64,000 nt of DNA. It comes from Chelydra serpentina. Lineage: Eukaryota > Chordata > Testudines > Chelydridae. The translations under genes and the position numbers were made by a program. Below the pieces are notes generated by a model. That model was given only the letters and a program-made list of their open reading frames with translations, did no database searches and had not been told where the DNA came from. Below, in pieces: positions 1 to 11,420 of this stretch (its first letter is position 1; each line of letters starts with the position of its first letter). The stretch lies in contig JBAIAC010000001.1 of assembly GCA_037349315.1 (NCBI GenBank), forward strand, positions 38,750,001-38,814,000, in the 5' to 3' direction.

Positions 1-236
1 TCTGCCATTGATGGTCCCGCTAAGGGCACTCTCGCTGGGCAAATTCAAATGTGGGCACTGGGGATCAGCACATTTTTCTTCCTAGAGGTTCCACAAGGCC
101 ACAAATAATGGCAGCAACCTCCACTGGGCATATGTTGTATGGTTGAGCAGCCCTGAGCCTTCAAGTGCATGGGACCCTGAGCAGCTGCACCAGAAATTCC
201 ACTGACATCTGCCCCCACTTGATTCTGGGTCCCCAC

Positions 237-399
237 CAATGTTCCCTCTAATTTTTGACAGGCCGTGTGTGCAAAAAAATTCTTCTGTTCAAATTGTTGT
301 GCTTCTGTGCAAATGTTTGTGCGCTCGATGTTTCGCTGTGTGTGCAGGGTTTAGGATCTGTGCGCGCGTGCACACGCGCACAGCTTAGAGGGAACAGTG
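237..399. mobile_element. hAT-type MITE
   Basis: A 163-bp element with imperfect terminal inverted repeats (CAATGTTCCCTCTAA left, TTAGAGGGAACAGTG right, 14/15 complementary). It is flanked by the exact 8-bp direct repeat gtccccac at 229-236 and 400-407, the target-duplication length of hAT transposons. It has no coding capacity. The right half holds an alternating purine-pyrimidine stretch (about 359-382, GTGCGC/GTGCAC type) prone to Z-DNA. Confidence 0.9.
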
Positions 400-1078
400 G
401 TCCCCACCCTCCCAAGTAACTGCGTCAGTCACCATGGCAAGGGGCCCCCTTGCTGCCTCGGGGCTGATGCAATTGCAGGGGTTGCATGGGTCTAACACAG
501 CCCCTGGCCATCAGCCTCCACTTTTATAGGTGTTCCAGGGAAGCTACGCCCACCTTTCCTGCAACGCCTTTACAAAATCCTACAGCATTTGAGCATGCCC
601 CTCACTGGCTGGTGGTAGTAGAAGTTTCCTAACCCATCCTGCAACGGTCACAGCCACTGGGCATGCTCCAGTGCTGAAGGCACTTCTGTCGGCAATTGTA
701 GCTTGTTTCCATAGCCTGCTCTTGCTGTGGGACGCTGAGTGATAGGTGTCTGCCTGCTGTGGCCTCTTCCCAGCCCCACAGCACTCTCCCCAGCCAGCCG
801 CACTCTGGTTCTGCCTATCTCTGCTAGATTCAACTTTCTTTTTAGGATTATCCCCTCAACTGTAGGATAAATTAAGCAGCACAAAAATATACTTTATTTA
901 GGCCTATACTTCCAACTTAGTTATTCTCATACTGGAAGATATCTGAAAATGAAAACAATATGAATACAAGTCTGGTTTTAGAAAAAAGAAAAGAAAAAGA
1001 TTTAGTACAAACTGACTCCAAAGACCAGAAACTGTCATTTTGTAAACTTCCTGATCAACTCCTGCAGTAGCCTCTCAA
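400..1078. other. unassigned intergenic sequence
   Basis: No exon, RNA gene or recognisable repeat was identified. The short open frames here lack any family resemblance and look random. Confidence 0.5.
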
Positions 1079-1255
1079 TTCATAGAATATCAGGGTTGGA
1101 AGGGACCTTAGGAGGTCATCTAAGTCCAACCCCCTGCTCAAAGCAGGACCAATCTCCAATGTTTGCCCCAGATCCCTAAATGGCCCCCTCAAGAATTGAA
1201 CTCACAACTCTGGGTTTAGTAGGCCAATGCTCAAACCACTGAGCTATCCCTCCCA
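1079..1255 (-). mobile_element. turtle Cry-type tRNA-derived SINE with CR1-like tail
   Basis: On the minus strand the element opens with a tRNA-like head. The A box TAGCTCAGTGG is complementary to 1236-1246 and the B box GAGTTCAATTC to 1193-1203. It continues through a short unique region (GGGGGCCATTTAGGG) into a tail ending in the CR1-like 3' terminus (TTCCAACCCTGATATTCTATG). This is the structure described for the cryptodiran turtle Pol III SINE, which borrows the CR1 LINE 3' end for retrotransposition. Confidence 0.88.
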
Positions 1256-2788
1256 CCAAATTCAGCAAGCATGAATCTGTCATTGTATCAAGGTTTGTGA
1301 GGGAAACAATTTGTGCAGTCCACTGAAGTTGCACCTTTAGTATATATTTTCAGAGAAAATTTGCTTGAAACCAGCACAACTGAAGATGAGCTATGAAGCC
1401 AAAGATCCCATAGATGATCTTCAAATGGAAAAAAAAAATTTCCCCAAAGATGCTATCGATGAACTTGAAAGAAGGAAAACCAAGGGCCCTGTAGATGAAC
1501 AGGTCAACAACGGCGCAGGTTAAAGTTGTCTTCCTGCTGTAATAAGTTTGATATTCCTATCTGATAAAAGTTGTTTTCAAGATTCAGTTTTATCATTTGA
1601 GCAATTGTGAATGCTTTTACAGATTAGTCCTTGCCAGCCACTGAAAGTGATGGGCCAAAAGGACAGTTTCCTTTTTCCCCTCTACAAACTGCCATTTTCT
1701 ATCTTCATTTGATAGAATTAAAAATGTACCACATGAAGATTTGCATGTTAAATGTGGATTGCCACGGGCACGCAGGGGCGAAAGAAAATGCAGGCCTGTT
1801 ATTTACTAGGCTGCACGTGGCAATAGACTATATTGGTAAGGGATGCAAGGAGAATATGGGTCACGCTGCAAACTGCAGACACGCACACACACACACACAC
1901 AACTAAAATTAATCAATTTAAAGTTTTATTGGGGATAATTACAAGGGGTAAGGGAGCAGCGTTAGATTAGCTAATAGAGTTAATGAAACTTAAAACACAC
2001 AATGACTAAAATATCTACTAACAATATTTATAAACAAAGATGCAGCATTTAGTAATAACTGATACTCACAAATACAAACCAACGCATAACGACCGGCAAA
2101 CGTAGAAAGTCTGTTTGAAACACGTGAGCTGAGAGAGAGGCTTCGAGGTGATCAGGCTCGGTTACGGGTGTACACAGGATACACAGGATTCGTTTTTCTT
2201 TCTCCTCTTCCTGCCTGCACATGGCAGGCAGGCCCATAAAGTACCAACTATGACATCATAGAAGTGTCATAGGGGACGGGGCCCAAAACCTGTTTGTGTT
2301 CGTTTCTGATTGGCACAAGCAAAGTTAACACCAAGTAGGGGAGCAGGTGCCTCAAAGTCTGGCTTCGCCCCCAAAAGGTGAGGAAATGCATATTGCTTTA
2401 GAATGCGTGCAACACTGAATGACAAAAGAAGAGGCCAGGGCAATACCGGTATGGGCAAGTTTTACAGGAAGCAGACAGGAACTCATCTCAACAAGCATAC
2501 TCCTATCTTTCAGATTATGCATGCTGTTACATTTTTGTTGTTTGGGGATATAGACACTTGGAAAACAACATGGTTAACAGTGACTGGAACAATATGCTAA
2601 AGTCAATGTCTGTTCAGGGGAGGAGCAAACAACATGTGCAGTCACATGTGTCAACTCTACAGTTTGCGAAGGGTCATAGTATCAATGCCTGTTTTGATAA
2701 AGCAACCTGTCTTTGATGGCTTGGATGTTCTACCTCAATCTGTTATGGTGGCACAGGATCTTAGTTAGCATGGCTGCAGACTCTGGAA
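1256..2788. other. unassigned intergenic sequence
   Basis: Apart from the CA microsatellite at 1874-1903, no recognisable gene or repeat family was identified. There is no open frame longer than about 90 codons, and none resembles a known protein. Confidence 0.45.
1874..1903. repeat. (CA)n microsatellite
   Basis: About ten CA units, with one interruption (acacgcacac), follow an otherwise mixed sequence. Confidence 0.9.
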
Positions 2789-3560
2789 TCCTTCAGTAAA
2801 AGAAAATTGACATGTTCCAAGTCCTCTAGACATTTGAGAGCAAAGTGAATGAGCTCAGGAAACTCATATCTGAAGAAAAGTATGAGGAAATTGTAAAAGA
2901 ATCTCAGAACAGGTGGGAAGCAGTGGGTTTTGAAAATGCAAACTATCAAGCTACAGTAAGAGATGTGTACGCCACATGGATGATGAATTTGAAAAGGAGT
3001 CTGTATTAGAAGCCAAGGATAACCATCGAAGGAAATATTTCAACGTTTTAGACAATATATTTGGGGAACTAGTATTTTGATGTGAGAGATTTCAAGAGGT
3101 ATCTACTCTCTGGTTTCCTTCATCCCAGGCAACTTCAAAATAAAACTTTAGAAAAGTCAAAGGAGGATGTTCTTAAAATCACCTGAAAATACTCATACTT
3201 TTTTTAGACTTGGTTCATGAGACTGTCTTTCAAGATGTATGGTTTTACAAAGGACACTGCGCTGTACATTTTGTCACTTGGGGTCCAGATCTATTTGCAT
3301 TCCAGAGTGTCCAGATCTCTTAATGATGATCTACTGGAAATGGAAACTCTTTCTGACCATACCAATTGGAGTGGCTAGTGCTGAACGTGCAATGAGCACT
3401 TTAAGACATGGAAAATCTACAAGCATTCAACACAATGACAGGCATGGCTGAGTGACCTTGCACTCCTTGCAATTGAGAGAGGTGAGACAGCAAAGTTGGA
3501 GCTGGACAGCAACAGCATCACAGAACAAATTTGACAAGGAAAGTGTCATTGTGGTGTGAG
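2789..3560 (+). pseudogene. decayed hAT-superfamily transposase
   Basis: Forward-strand sequence shows a broken transposase. Around 3335-3390 the frame reads LFLTIPIGVASAER, the core of the hAT C-terminal dimerisation domain (consensus of the type LxIPVSVASAERSFS), followed by MSTLRHGKSTSIQ and, after a stop, similarity to the LALLxIE end. Upstream, at 2789-3200, frames broken by stops contain Lys/Glu-rich segments and a LVHE motif as in C2H2/TTF-type hAT transposases. Stops and frameshifts exclude activity. No terminal repeats or target duplication were assigned. Confidence 0.7.
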
Positions 3561-5067
3561 GTTCCAATAACTGGAAATACACAAGCTGACGCAGTTTGGG
3601 TGGATGCTGTTTGTTTAGGCCGTGGTGTCTGTTTAATTGGGGTTGGGTTTTTTTAATTTTATCTTTTAAAAAAAGCCTAAGGAGATGTGATCATTGGCCC
3701 TCATTCTGCACTATTGCTGACCGCACTCTGCCCCTTAAGTCTGCCCCTGCATAGTACACTTCCTAACCATTCAGAATATTGTTCATACTTCCACAGTGAA
3801 TCTGTCAAAGGAAACAGAAATCACAGTGAGTTCCAGAACAGTGAGACTTAAGAGAAGCCCAGATCAGTTCTTTTTAACCCAATCATGGCTTGATCCAACA
3901 CCAAATCCATCCTTCCAAATGCATCAACAGCAAGATACCTAGGCACTAGCTGTTTCCACCCTCATAGCAGAACTTGTCATTCCATCCCTTCAGTCTAGTC
4001 CCAGTAGAAGTATCCGTTGAGCCCCCCTGGCTCACCATTAAATGCTATTACTGGATAGCCAAACTTTTTTAGAAGTTGCCACTGATTTTTGGCTCAAACA
4101 TTCTGATTTTTCAGAAGCGATCTTAAGTTGGGCACTTAAACACTGAAGCACTTAAGACCACTGGTGGGAATTTAGGCCAAAATTCACCGGGAGTTGTGGG
4201 TGTCTATAGGTGCTTGTCCAGTCAGGATTAGATATCATTTTGTATTTTAGCCAAGTTAGAGTATGTATGGAATGATAAACCTTTATTAGCAAAAGCTGAA
4301 GTTGGCATATGGGCAAACTCCTATATTTGGTGGATTTTTTTTGTTTGTGTTGAGAAGACTTGATTGTCCGGTCTGATAAAATGCTAGAGTCAGTGAATAG
4401 CCAAGCATAGTTTGAGTTAAAGATAAAGAAATCTGGCTAGAGTGGTAATGTTTTTTTCTGCTTTTCATAGCTCATTCATTCCCTCTGTTATAGTGTAAAA
4501 TACATTTTGATAAAGCAAGCTAGGGTTCCAAGATCTTCACTGTGATAAATGATTTAGGAGTAGTTGTGTGTACAGTTTTCTAGCCCTTATTGATTTAGGC
4601 CAGAAGGTTTTGCTGTCCCATGTGATGGATTTTGCTCTCTCTTTCTCTGTTTGAATGTGGTGGTGTGGGGGAGGGCATTTCCAGTTCAGATATGCAGTGT
4701 TTGTGAAGCTGGGAGGGACGGGGTGGGGCAGAAATCATTGTCGCCCATGGAACTGGGACTGTACTCAGTGGTTTGTACCATTAAGATTTTCAAGAACTCT
4801 CAAAACTCTTACAAAGGTTCTGCTGTTCCCCAAGGCTGGCAGCCCCTGCAGCACTCCGCTGCAAACTGGAGAGTCAGAATAGATACGTGTTCAACTAGCA
4901 ACAACATTCTTTTCTAGAACTTTTTGAATTTTCTGCTGAAGGAAAGCAAGTAAACTGTGGGGAGTTCAAATTTAAAGGCTATCCAGTAACAAAATTCACT
5001 AGACCCATTTGTTTGCAACAAGACTCCTTCAAAAAAGGTAAGTTCTGTGCCTGCTCAGACCAGCTGG
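3561..5067. other. unassigned intergenic sequence
   Basis: No gene or clear repeat boundary was seen. The overlapping frames at 4651-4917 and 4655-4882 have no family resemblance and no supporting splice or promoter context. Confidence 0.45.
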
Positions 5068-5290
5068 AAGGCCTTGTCTGTACTTAAAATGTTTGCTGGG
5101 ATCGCTGTATCTGTATATCTAAATTGGCAAACTCTGCTAGTGTAGGTTCAGTTTATACAGGCAAAAAACCAAAAACATTTTGGTAATATAGCTTATACAA
5201 GTTCCCAAGTGAAATGAGCTACACCAGCAAAAGGACTTTTTTAAATTTTTTCCTATGCTGGCAAAACTTTTAAATGTATACCAGGCCTTA
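5068..5290. mobile_element. palindromic MITE (AAGGCCTTGTCT-type ends)
   Basis: The left end (aaggccttgtctgtacttaa) and right end (tttaaatgtataccaggcct) are imperfect inverted complements. The internal arms share TTTGC[T/C]GG and GCTATACA/TGTATAGC-type segments, so the whole unit folds on itself. It is non-coding. The terminal motif is related to that of the elements at 5326 and 7078. Confidence 0.6.
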
Positions 5291-5325
5291 GGTTGTTGTG
5301 GAGTGCTTACTGGCATGGAATCTAA

Positions 5326-5616
5326 GGGCTTGTCTTCACTACCCGCCGGATCGGCGGGTAGCAATCGATCTATCCGGGATCGATTTTTCGCGTCTCATTA
5401 AGACGCGCTTAATCGATCCCCGATCGCGCTCCCCGTCGGCTCCGGAAAACCACGTCATCGAGCGACGCAAGCGGAGTCGACGGGGGAGCTGCAGCGATCG
5501 ACGCGCCGCCGTCTTCATGGTCAGGTAAGCCAATTACGATACGCCGATTTCAGCTACGCTATTCACGTAGCTGAATCTGCGTATCGTAGATCGACCCCCC
5601 TCCCTAGTGTAGCCCT
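5326..5616. mobile_element. CpG-rich palindromic DNA transposon (GGGCTTGTCT family)
   Basis: The left end reads gggcttgtcttcactac. The right end reads tagtgtagccct, a shortened inverted counterpart. The interior is dense in CpG (repeated TCGATC, CGCGTC and GTCGACGGG) inside AT-rich flanks and contains nested hairpins, for example gatacgc...gcgtatc around 5538-5585 with the stem cagctacg/acgtagctg. Mirrored open frames on both strands at 5298-5533 result from this composition. The target duplication is unresolved. Confidence 0.7.
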
Positions 5617-6351
5617 GGGCTAAATGCTACATCATTTAAAGAGCACTAAAACCCAAAATAAAAGAGTGATTTTTCTTTCTGTTTCCCTGGGGTAGATGCT
5701 CTGATCCTGCAATCTACCCAATATGGGTGGCCCACTTGAGCCCATGTGGATCCAATTGCAGATTCAGGTTCTATTTTCAAGACTTTATTTCTTTTTCCTT
5801 AGAGCATTGAAGAAAATGCCACATGATATTGTTAAAATCTCTATGTTGCTCTCAATTCAACAGTTACGAATTTAGAAAGGGTTTCTCCTTTGGATCAGTT
5901 CATAGCATGAACATTGAGACTATGCTTTGTATTTTGCCATAATAAGCCCCATTTATAGGATTACATTTTGTATCCTACATTTTGTCTTTCCAGAGCATAT
6001 GAAATCACTCATGTGGGCATGCAAATTTTGACTTTTTTATGAAAAACAAAGGTTTGTGCATCAAAACTATTTTACCCGTTTGGTTTGACTCCAAAACACC
6101 TAAAATATACCTCACCTAGTTTCCTTTATTCTCTTCTGATGTTAGGTATTATTCCTATAGGACTAGTTTTGACCTCCATCTTTTTCACTTTCCCCCAAAC
6201 ATCATATTTTTTGACAAGTTATTTTGGCCTTGCACATTTCAGATTTTCAATATAAGTAATCTGAGCTCTTACTGTGGACAGTCTACTCACAGAAACTCCC
6301 AAAGATGTAACTACAAATTTAACAGTAAGTGCTCACGTTCTACAGTTATTT
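5617..6351. other. unassigned AT-rich intergenic sequence
   Basis: No open frame, RNA gene or repeat family was recognised. Confidence 0.5.
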
Positions 6352-6420
6352 AGAATCATAGAATCATAGAATCTCAGGGTTGGAAGGGACCTCAGGAGGT
6401 CATCTAGTCCAACCCCCTGC
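6352..6420 (-). mobile_element. CR1 or CR1-tailed SINE 3' end fragment
   Basis: Forward sequence begins with tandem 8-mers (agaatcat) and continues ctcagggttggaagggacct to aaccccctgc. On the minus strand this is the CR1 3' terminus with its ATTCTATG octamer repeats. Only about 70 bp remain, so a LINE cannot be told from a SINE. Confidence 0.85.
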
Positions 6421-6904
6421 TTTCACCGATACCATTTATTTTAGTGCACCTGGTTACAACCTCTGCCCTTCAGCAATTTGATGCAGGGCACCAAATGGAT
6501 GCCTAATGCAATTAACTCTTTAAAACGTAAAAACAAATCTTAAAATATAAGATTATGCTTCTGTCAAATTATAGTTTGTGTAAATTACACTCAACCTCTC
6601 ACATGCTTTTACTCTCATGTATCATGTATACCGTGCTCATCCCCATGATATGAGTGTCTGATATCTAACCTAGTAAAAAGCATTACATAGTCTCATTTTT
6701 GACTAGAGCATATTATTCCTGATATGAATAGATTACATGTTCTGACACATAAGAAAATTCTATTTATCCGATACATTTTTCATTCATTTTTGTTAAGGTT
6801 TGTTGTGTAAATAGTATGCAGACATTTCTTGACTTCCTCATTTAGCTTTTAATTAGGGAAATGTGTTTAGGACTTTTCAGAATCTTCATAGCAGCCAGAT
6901 ATAC

Positions 6905-7035
6905 TAATAATTAATAATAGTTAGCACTTATATTGGGCTTTTTAGCCACAGTTCTCAGAATGCTTTACAAAGGAGAGTCAGTATCATCATCCTCACTTTA
7001 CTGATGGTGGAAGGTAAAGCAGAGAAATGCCTTAC
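6905..7035 (-). mobile_element. possible MIR/CORE-SINE relic
   Basis: The forward sequence carries (gcacttatattggg...atgctttacaaagga...cctcactttactgatgg) in the order expected for an inverted MIR 3' half. It is strongly diverged. Confidence 0.4.
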
Positions 7036-7077
7036 TAAACAATACAATACTGGATCTTATTGTACCTTTATCACTTT

Positions 7078-7344
7078 AGGGCTTGTCTCCATGGCACTTG
7101 CAGTCTGGTCTATGGGGGTGTGAACTGTAGAACACTTTAACGTGCTTTAACTGCCCCATGTAGACTCTGCTGGCACAAATTAAAAGGTACCTCGTTTGCA
7201 TTGATTTCGTACTGTTTTCATACAAGACTACGTTAATGCAAACAAGGTACCTTTTAGTTTGTGCCAGTAGGTTCTACACATGGCAGAGCGCTCTACAATT
7301 CACATCCTCATAGATCGCACTGTGGCACCACAGAGACAAGCTCT
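7078..7344. mobile_element. palindromic MITE (GGGCTTGTCTC ends)
   Basis: Ends agggcttgtctccatggc and gtggcaccacagagacaagctct are inverted. Internal arms are also inverted: tgctggcacaaattaaaaggtacct on the left against aggtaccttttagtttgtgccag on the right. The element of about 267 bp is therefore a long imperfect hairpin without coding capacity. Confidence 0.8.
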
Positions 7345-7653
7345 ATCTGAGCACCTTCCAGTACTGCATTAAGCAACGTGATTAACATTTGCCATTTGTA
7401 GTCTCCAGGAGGAGAAAAATAAAGTGATATGCACTGGCAGAATTAGGAGAAGCAGACAGACCTCCTAAATTTCAATTTGGTGCCTTATGCCTGGATTCAT
7501 GCTGCCTTTTGGTATTAAGGAAGATTTAACATTTCTCCCTCTTGGAGCCTATTCTAATTCTTCTAATAGTAAATGGAAAAATCATAAGGGAGTCTAATTC
7601 ATACTGCCATAAAGATTACTTCTGAATTTGGCCTGTAGGTTGTTATTCTAAAG

Positions 7654-7964
7654 CAGGGGTAGGCAACCTATGGCATGGATGCCAAAGGCGACACGCGAGA
7701 TGATTTTCAGTGGCACTCACGCTACCTGCGTCCTGGCCACCGGTCTGGGGGGCTTTCTATTTTAATTTAATTTTAAGTGAAGCTTCTTAAACATTTTTAA
7801 AACCTTATTTACTTTACATACAACAATACTTTAGTTATACATTAAAGACTTATAGAAAGAGACCTTCTAAAAACATTAAAATGTATTACTGGCACATGAA
7901 ACCTTAAATTAGAGTGAATAAATGAAGACTCGGCACACCACTTCTGAAAGGTTGCTGACCCCTG
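7654..7964. mobile_element. hAT-type MITE (CAGGGGT ends)
   Basis: A 311-bp element with ends CAGGGGTAGGCAACCT and AGGTTGCTGACCCCTG (14/16 complementary). It is flanked by the exact 8-bp duplication ttctaaag at 7646-7653 and 7965-7972. The interior is AT-rich and non-coding, as in hAT MITE families ending CAGGGGT. Confidence 0.92.
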
Positions 7965-9075
7965 TTCTAAAGTATTTGGAACTATACTAAGTCAATTGTA
8001 ACTCATTTTTTCATGTAAAGTAGTAAGACATTAAGAAAGACATCTGGGTTTGAGCCTAATTAAGCTATCAGGGAAATGAGTCAGCTGGATGTTATTTTGG
8101 AAGGTCCCATCCAGAAAGTCCCATCCCTGGTCTCTCCTTTAGGTACACCATTTTCTTTTTTGTCTCTTACATTTGGCACTATTGTAAGTGGTGTGACAAT
8201 GTGAGTTATACTTTCATCAGCTCTGTGCATTTGCACTCCCACTCAACAAGTTGTTTAAAGAAGTTTCTGAACACTGAGCTAACTTTGAGGTAAATAATAG
8301 TAGTTTACTGTGTCTTCAATTTGTTTCACCCATTCAACCAATGGGCTCTTTTCTTGTACTATTGGTGAAACTGGGGCCTTCATTTCTTATATTTATTTTT
8401 GCTTCAGCCTTACTTCTTTTTGTTTTTCTCTGGCATTTTTGGCCAACAATTATCTTGAGACATAACCAAGCAGGTTACCCAAAAGAGGAGTAAGATTGCT
8501 GCTGGCAAATCAGTAAATCTTTAGTGGGTCATTCTGTAAGAGCTCTGTTAACTAATGACTATCCAACATTAAATCTCCTAATGTTTGCTTTGGATCTTTG
8601 TTTTTCTGAACAAGTTTTCACACCTCCATTCATCAGATTGGTATATTGGATATTTTGAAAAATCATCCCTATTTAGGAAAACATTTAAGCATGTGCATAA
8701 CAGTAGCATATGCTCAAGTTCCAGTGAAGTCAATGAGACTTCACCACATGCTTTAAAGTGTTTGCTGAATTGGGCCTTAAGTGAATAGTTTCCTCTCCAA
8801 ACATCTATTTGAAAGTTGAATCCTCTCCACCCCACCCCCAGCCCAAGACTAATGTTTGGAAAAACCTGAACATGTTGAATAAAATAAAGTTTGCAAACAA
8901 CACCGCCAGCATACAAAATCATATTTTATATTGGCATCTTGACCTTTTATAAAGCCCGTTGAGACAGCTGCTATATGAAAGTTTCTACAAACCGATGGAT
9001 TATTTAAACAAAATCCATATAAGTGGTTCCTTTGTGGCACATCTTATGCGCCTAAATGGAAGTGCTGGTTTTAGG
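7965..9075. other. intergenic; minor hairpin-repeat fragment
   Basis: Around 8680-8780 a fragment (aagcatgtgc...gaagtcaatg...cacatgcttt) resembles the palindromic repeat at 11185-11420. No gene was recognised in the rest. Confidence 0.45.
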
Positions 9076-9205
9076 CAGGGTGCCGGGAGCCCCAAGCCCT
9101 TTAAATCTGCGGCCTGGGGAAGCTGCCCCCTGCCAGTAAGGTCGGCGGTGTACCAGCTCTTGCCGGTATGCCCTACTGGACCATACCAGCTTACTTTCAC
9201 CTCTG
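9076..9205. mobile_element. hAT-type MITE
   Basis: A 130-bp element beginning CAGGGTGCCGGGAG and ending TTTCACCTCTG. It is flanked by the exact 8-bp direct repeat gttttagg at 9068-9075 and 9206-9213. Terminal inverted repeats are short and imperfect (CAG-GGTG/CACC-CTG). The interior is GC-rich, with tandem-like taccggt segments. Confidence 0.85.
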
Positions 9206-9829
9206 GTTTTAGGTCCTTGATTTCAGGCTAGGGGTATCATTGTGGATATATGTGCAAAGAGAAACTCTTTGTTGGTGTTGTGTTCTTAAACAGCTTACAC
9301 TTGCACAGACTATTTTCTATAATGTCCTATGTTGCAAAACCCAATTTGTACACTTTTATATAGCAAGAGTGTGCACCATTGTTTTCTTTCTTAATAGGCT
9401 GGTGACATAGTAGCCTCAGTGACCCATAAGAAACAGCAGTAGACTTTGTTTAAACATCTCTTTGAGCTACTTTCAACAGTGTGGTTTGAGTTAAATATAC
9501 CATTCTTTATAGAGGAAATAAAATAGGTTTTGTGTAGGAGTGAGTGAATTGTTTTGGATAAAATAAGAACTGACCTTCACCTTGCCCCAGAGTAAAACCC
9601 ACATCACTTTGTTTTTTTAAATTGGTTGTTTCTTCTCTATTTTTGTTTCATTTTCAGGTTCATATTCATATGCCCATTCTAGTCTATATAGGCTTGTATA
9701 CTGCACTCTTGTAGTATCTGCGTTAAGTGACGTGTCTAACATCTGGTATGTGTGGTTTGTTTCCTTATACTCTCCCCAGGGCGGAAGTGTGGAATTGTGC
9801 ATGCAGTGAACTGTTTCTGGTAGGGCTTT
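9206..9829. other. unassigned intergenic sequence
   Basis: No gene or repeat was recognised. Confidence 0.5.
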
Positions 9830-11070
9830 TGGGGTTTTATGTATACACTACTAAGTGTTTGTTAGGTAGGTCAGGTTGAAGAGCACATTGCACCTTGGAA
9901 TGGAAGGTGGTGAGGAGTGTGATGGTTCTTAGTTCCTGTGGGAATTCATTCCACAGCCTCGGACTGGTCCCTGAGAAAGCTTTGTCTCCTACACTGATGA
10001 ACTCTACCCTTATTGTAGAGGGTTCCATTGATCCAGACGAGCAGAGTTCTTGGCCATGGTCTTCATCCTGGAGTCTTAGCCGACCTCTTAGATATCTTGG
10101 GCACAGACCACTGAGCACCTTGAAGATAAAGACTGAAATTTTGAACTTGACTGGAAGTTCTATGGGAAGCCAGTGTCAAGAGAGGAGGAGAGGTCTGATG
10201 TGCTCAGGGTAGCCTGTGTTGGTGAGGAGATGTGCCCCAGTGTTGTAACTAGCTCAAGTTTTCTAAAGGCTGGTGGCTTCATGCCCAGGTATATTGTCCT
10301 GCAGTATCTAATTGAGAGGTGATGAAGGTATAAATAACCTGAGGCCAATTCATCATCTGCCAAGATGGGATGCAGTCATCTAACCAATCAGAGATGATCG
10401 AAAACATTACTTGCAGATGAGAGCTCGGCATAACGAAGAACCCAAGAGTACTTCTAGATTACAAACTGAATTGACTAATTATGGGTGTGAACCTTCAACT
10501 AAAGGAGACTGCACCATGGCTGCAAACTCTTCAAAATGCTTTCCATTGCCCACCTGCAAAACCTCTGCTTCTCAGGTTCAGCTTCATTCAGCTATTCTTC
10601 ATCCACGAGCTGATCTCATCCAAGAACTGGGCCATCTTAGTGGTAGTGTCATGTTTGCATGTGCTGAAGAACAGGTAGAGCTGTGTGTCATCTGTATTGT
10701 GCTGGCACTTAAGTTCATGTCATCTTACCAGTTCACCTAGTGGCTACACACAGATGGTGAATAGGACCAGCAAAATAATTGATCCTTGTGGGACTCAACA
10801 AATAAACCGTCTAGCAATAGAGGTGCAGTTTCCAGTCATTAGTTGTTGAATGCATCCCACCAAGAAGGACTTGGACCATCTAGTGCATTCTCCTGGACCT
10901 TTGTCACCTTTCTTAGGTGAGACAGCAGTTTCTCATGGTTAATAGTATTGAATGCTGCAGGGAGATCTAGAAGGATGAGAATAGATGTCTGCTCTCCATC
11001 CATTGACATCAGGAGATCAACTATCAGGGCTACTAAAATGGCTTCAGATCCATATCCATATATGTCTTGT
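9830..11070 (-). pseudogene. L2-like non-LTR retrotransposon, reverse-transcriptase relic
   Basis: Minus-strand translation gives, in order, LLDLPAAFNTINH (RT motif near 10975-10933, consensus LLDLSAAFDTIDH), then NTDDTQLY (10698-10675) where an active RT has YADDTQLY, and near the 3' end GDKAFSGTSPRLWNEFP (9837-10118), typical of the L2/CR1 carboxy-terminus. Stops and frameshifts separate these blocks. The Tyr and Ala of the catalytic YADD motif are lost, so the copy is dead. Confidence 0.8.
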
Positions 11071-11184
11071 GCCTTTCTACCAAAGAACCATGTATCTTTC
11101 TCATGGAACCATAGTCTCTGTAGTCCGATTGTCCTCTTGCCTTACTTATTCTGGTTACCCAGCTTCACATAGTGTACTCCTTTA

Positions 11185-11420
11185 GGCCCCGATGCATTAA
11201 AGCACTTGGGGCTTGAACCTACACACTAAAAACAACATTCCCATTCACTTTAGTGGTGCAGGATCAGGGATTTAAACTCAGTCATAACTTTAAGCATGTG
11301 GGTAATCTCATTCCTGTTAAGCATGTGCTTTTATTTTAAGCATGTAAGGTACTCCCATTGGAAGTCAATGGGATTGCTCACATGCTTCAAGTGTTTAAGT
11401 ACTTTGCTGAACTGATGAAT
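11185..11420. repeat. hairpin-type repeat (GGCCCCGATGC... family)
   Basis: The left side (ggccccgatgcattaaagcac, later taagcatgtgggtaatctca) is mirrored by a right side containing gggattgctcacatgcttcaa and aagtactttgctgaact. A central ...cattggaagtcaatggga joins the arms. This is an imperfect palindrome of the interspersed type seen several times in this window. Confidence 0.55.
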
